From an uncultured Bacillota bacterium (GTDB taxonomy: Bacteria > Bacillota > Clostridia > Peptostreptococcales > Anaerovoracaceae): a stretch of DNA of 26,162 bases. The notes under the pieces were generated by a model. It saw only the letters and a program-made list of their open reading frames with translations. It had not been told where the DNA came from and ran no database searches. The stretch spans positions 1 to 26,162 of the forward strand of contig CAUDEQ010000022.1 of NCBI GenBank assembly GCA_958448635.1, given 5' to 3'. Shown here in pieces: positions 24,432 to 26,162 of this stretch. Each line of letters begins with the position of its first letter. The first letter of the stretch is position 1. The translations under genes were made by a program, and so were the position numbers.

Positions 24432-25676
24432 ATGGCAAATGCAATGAAAACCATATCCCAGAATATGGGAATAACGAGAACCGTGGAAAGGTCCTGGGAG
24501 GAAAGGGACATCCAGCTTCGAGAGGATCGTATAGGCAGGTATTTCAAAAAGTATCTCAACAGATTCGTGTTTGCGGAGTTTTCAGAGGAATTTATTCAGA
24601 AATCCAAGGCAGGCGATCTGCTGAGGGGCGTGCCTATCCCGCTGAGAAAAAAAGAGGTAAAGGACTTCGCCGGCGGAGATGGTATTTCTTTTCTCGTTCT
24701 CGCTGAAAACATGGCATGGGTGATGGGCTGCGATCCGCATTTCAAGCATACAAAGGATTACGTTGCCATTCTGTCGAAGCTCTACAACTATAAGCTGGCA
24801 GAGGGTATCCTGAGAAAGGGAAGAGATGCTGCTGAAATAGGCGAGATGGATCATGCCTGCATCATGTTCAGAGCGACTCTCTGCATAAACAAGGAGTATC
24901 TTCACGGCATGTATTCATATGCCAGAGCATGCAGAGCCATGTATCTTTCCAGCAGGAACGAGGAATATGTGGGACGCTTCAAGGCGGAGGCTCTTGACTG
25001 GTTTGAGCTGGTAACCGAGGCTCATCCGAGATTTGCCAACGGCTACTATTACCTGGGATATGCATACCTCAACATGGGGCTTTACATCAAGGCTGACATT
25101 GCATGGAGAAGCTTCCTGAAGTTCAGCAGAACCGGCAAGGCCAAGAGGGAGATCAGAAACCGTCTCCAGCAGATAGAGGAGCCTTGTCAGATCGAAACCG
25201 GCTGCAACCACATCATGGCAGGCCGCTACGATGAAGGTATGCCTATACTTGAGCATTTTGCCACCACTAGATTCGAGGACTGGTGGCCTCTCCACTACTA
25301 TCTGGGCATCGGATATGAGCAGGAGGGAAGCAGACCTGAAGCCATAATTTCATTCAAGAGGGCGCTTCAGCTCAACGGAAGCCATCTGGAATCCATGAAG
25401 GAGCTTCTGAAGATATATGAAGAGGATGACGATAGAGCCAACATCAAAAAGTATTCCGAAAAGATAAAGATGATAGAAGAAGGCATCGAGGCTGACAGGA
25501 AGAAAAACCTCAAAGCCATCGAGGAAGAGGATAGAAGACTTCAGAGAGAGGAGCCAAAGGCCATCGAGCCTGAGCATATCGATTTTGAGGAGGAACCCGG
25601 CGAATCAGATGCTTCGGAAGCGCCTGAGGAAAAGCAGGAAAGGAAGCCTCTTGTCAAACGATTGGGAAAGAAATAG
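24432..25676 (+). CDS. TPR repeat protein of unknown function
   Basis: The 414-residue product has no recognised catalytic motif. An N-terminal region (about 1-115) of unknown fold, with no signal peptide or membrane segment, precedes several TPR-like helix pairs: about 119-152 (AEGILRKGRDAAEIGEMDHA), 200-233 (GYYYLGYAYLNMGLYIKADI) and 285-318 (HYYLGIGYEQEGSRPEAIIS), with looser ones between. The tail from about 340 is highly charged, with an acidic stretch (about 380-402) and a basic end. It is probably a cytoplasmic protein-protein interaction scaffold, but partners are unknown. AGAGG (24419-24423) is its SD. It sits downstream of the radical SAM gene and before a strong tRNA promoter. Confidence 0.6.
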   Translation: MANAMKTISQNMGITRTVERSWEERDIQLREDRIGRYFKKYLNRFVFAEFSEEFIQKSKAGDLLRGVPIPLRKKEVKDFAGGDGISFLVLAENMAWVMGCDPHFKHTKDYVAILSKLYNYKLAEGILRKGRDAAEIGEMDHACIMFRATLCINKEYLHGMYSYARACRAMYLSSRNEEYVGRFKAEALDWFELVTEAHPRFANGYYYLGYAYLNMGLYIKADIAWRSFLKFSRTGKAKREIRNRLQQIEEPCQIETGCNHIMAGRYDEGMPILEHFATTRFEDWWPLHYYLGIGYEQEGSRPEAIISFKRALQLNGSHLESMKELLKIYEEDDDRANIKKYSEKIKMIEEGIEADRKKNLKAIEEEDRRLQREEPKAIEPEHIDFEEEPGESDASEAPEEKQERKPLVKRLGKK

Positions 25677-25736
25677 AGCCTTGTCGACAACACAAAAAAT
25701 ATATTAAAACTGACGCAAAAAATACGTTATTTTAGG

Positions 25737-25765
25737 TTGACACTCGTTGTACGTTAGGGTATAAT
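25737..25765 (+). promoter_or_regulatory. Consensus promoter for the tRNA cluster
   Basis: A perfect TTGACA (25737-25742) and a perfect TATAAT (25760-25765) are exactly 17 nt apart, an optimal sigma-A promoter. The predicted start near 25772 is about 26 nt before tRNA-Asn. The gap 25677-25736 holds no gene and no clear terminator, only a 10-bp palindrome (25681-25690). Confidence 0.93.
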
Positions 25766-25797
25766 ATCACTTGTCGCGATGAGACACAACCTAATAT

Positions 25798-25872
25798 TCC
25801 GAGGTAGCTCAATGGTGGAGCAACCGGCTGTTAACCGGTAGGCTGTGGGTTCGAGCCCCACCCTCGGAGCCA
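25798..25872 (+). tRNA. tRNA-Asn (GTT)
   Basis: The cloverleaf is complete: acceptor TCCGAGG/CCTCGGA, D arm GCTC/GAGC, anticodon loop CTGTTAA in stem ACCGG/CCGGT, and T arm GTGGG/CCCAC with TTCGAGC. The anticodon GTT is at 25830-25832. The discriminator is G and the CCA end is encoded (25870-25872). It is the first gene after the consensus promoter. Confidence 0.97.
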
Positions 25873-25880
25873 ATCTTTTT

Positions 25881-25904
25881 AATCTGAAGTCGTGACTTCA
25901 GATT
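25881..25904 (+). other. Perfect hairpin between tRNA-Asn and tRNA-Leu
   Basis: AATCTGAAGTC (25881-25891) and GACTTCAGATT (25894-25904) form a perfect inverted repeat. It has no U-run after it on either strand, so it does not look like a terminator. It could be a processing or stabilising structure in the tRNA precursor. Confidence 0.6.
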
Positions 25905-25911
25905 ATTATTT

Positions 25912-26000
25912 GCCGGAGTGGCGGAATTGGCAGACGCCCGGGACTTAAAATCCCGTGAGAAGTGATTCTCGTACCGGTTCGACCCCGGTCTCCGGCACCA
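25912..26000 (+). tRNA. tRNA-Leu (TAA)
   Basis: An 89-nt class II tRNA with acceptor GCCGGAG/CTCCGGC, anticodon loop CTTAAAA in stem CGGGA/TCCCG, and anticodon TAA at 25946-25948. The long variable arm is GAGAA-GTGA-TTCTC, and the T arm is ACCGG/CCGGT. The discriminator A, as required for leucine tRNAs, and encoded CCA (25998-26000) are present. Confidence 0.97.
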
Positions 26001-26045
26001 ATCATGGAGACTGGAATCATCACCGGTTACAAATAAATATGACGA

Positions 26046-26120
<75 letters not shown>

Positions 26121-26121
<1 letters not shown>

Positions 26122-26162
26122 AGAATTTAAAATCGTCCCAAAGGGGCGATTTTTTAATTCTT
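26121..26162 (+). terminator. Terminator of the tRNA cluster
   Basis: AAATCGTCCC (26130-26139) pairs with GGGGCGATTT (26143-26152), with one G-U pair and an AAA loop, and T residues at 26150-26155. Flanking AAGAATT and AATTCTT extend the inverted repeat to the window edge. A-rich sequence on the left makes it probably functional in both directions. Confidence 0.9.

Noticed and set aside
25681..25690. TTGTCGACAA palindrome as a terminator of the TPR gene
   Set aside because: Only 10 bp, no loop and no U-run follow it, so it cannot be an intrinsic terminator. An operator is possible but unsupported.

Overview
The window is a gene-dense chromosomal segment from a low-to-moderate GC Gram-positive bacterium, most likely a member of the Clostridia. 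Support comes from the gene order mraZ-rsmH-ftsL-PBP(PASTA)-murF-mraY-murD-ftsW-murG-murA-ftsQ-ftsZ followed by TrmH-pheS-pheT-zapA-mutS2, from strong purine-rich Shine-Dalgarno (SD) sites, frequent AGA/AGG and ATA codons, and TTGACA/TATAAT promoters. A Family XIII/Anaerovoracaceae-like origin is a guess. All complete genes are on the + strand. The only - strand gene is a 12-codon fragment at the left edge.

Layout. 1-164: start of a divergent gene and an overlapping promoter pair. 165-957: sfsA, apparently leaderless, closed by a strong terminator. 958-1175: mraZ control region with a 10-bp-phased MraZ box array over a probable promoter. 1176-14331: the dcw (division and cell wall) cluster. 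It makes lipid II precursors (MurF, MraY, MurD, MurG, MurA), polymerises and cross-links septal peptidoglycan (FtsW, class B PBP), and builds the divisome (FtsL, FtsQ/DivIB, FtsZ). murE, murC, murB and ftsA are not in the cluster, and no spoIIGA/sigE/sigG follows ftsZ. 14332-14501: a spacer with a possible 40-codon ORF and a terminator. 14502-21750: TrmH-family RNA methyltransferase, pheS, pheT, zapA and mutS2, the usual Firmicutes neighbourhood. 21787-25676: argS, a radical SAM protein with a CX4CX2C cluster motif, and a TPR protein of unknown function. 25737-26162: a consensus promoter, tRNA-Asn(GUU), tRNA-Leu(UAA), initiator tRNA-Met(CAU) and a terminator.

I see no mobile element, CRISPR array, phage gene or new multi-gene system. 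The unusual content is regulatory. A terminator-like hairpin before murA hides the murA SD in its 3' arm and runs its U-tract into a UUG start codon. Two further hairpins interrupt the cluster, between ftsL and the PBP gene and between ftsZ and the TrmH gene. An extended -10 promoter for ftsZ straddles the ftsQ stop codon. The MraZ boxes coincide with the promoter they would control. These suggest the dcw cluster is divided into separately adjustable segments instead of one uniform operon.
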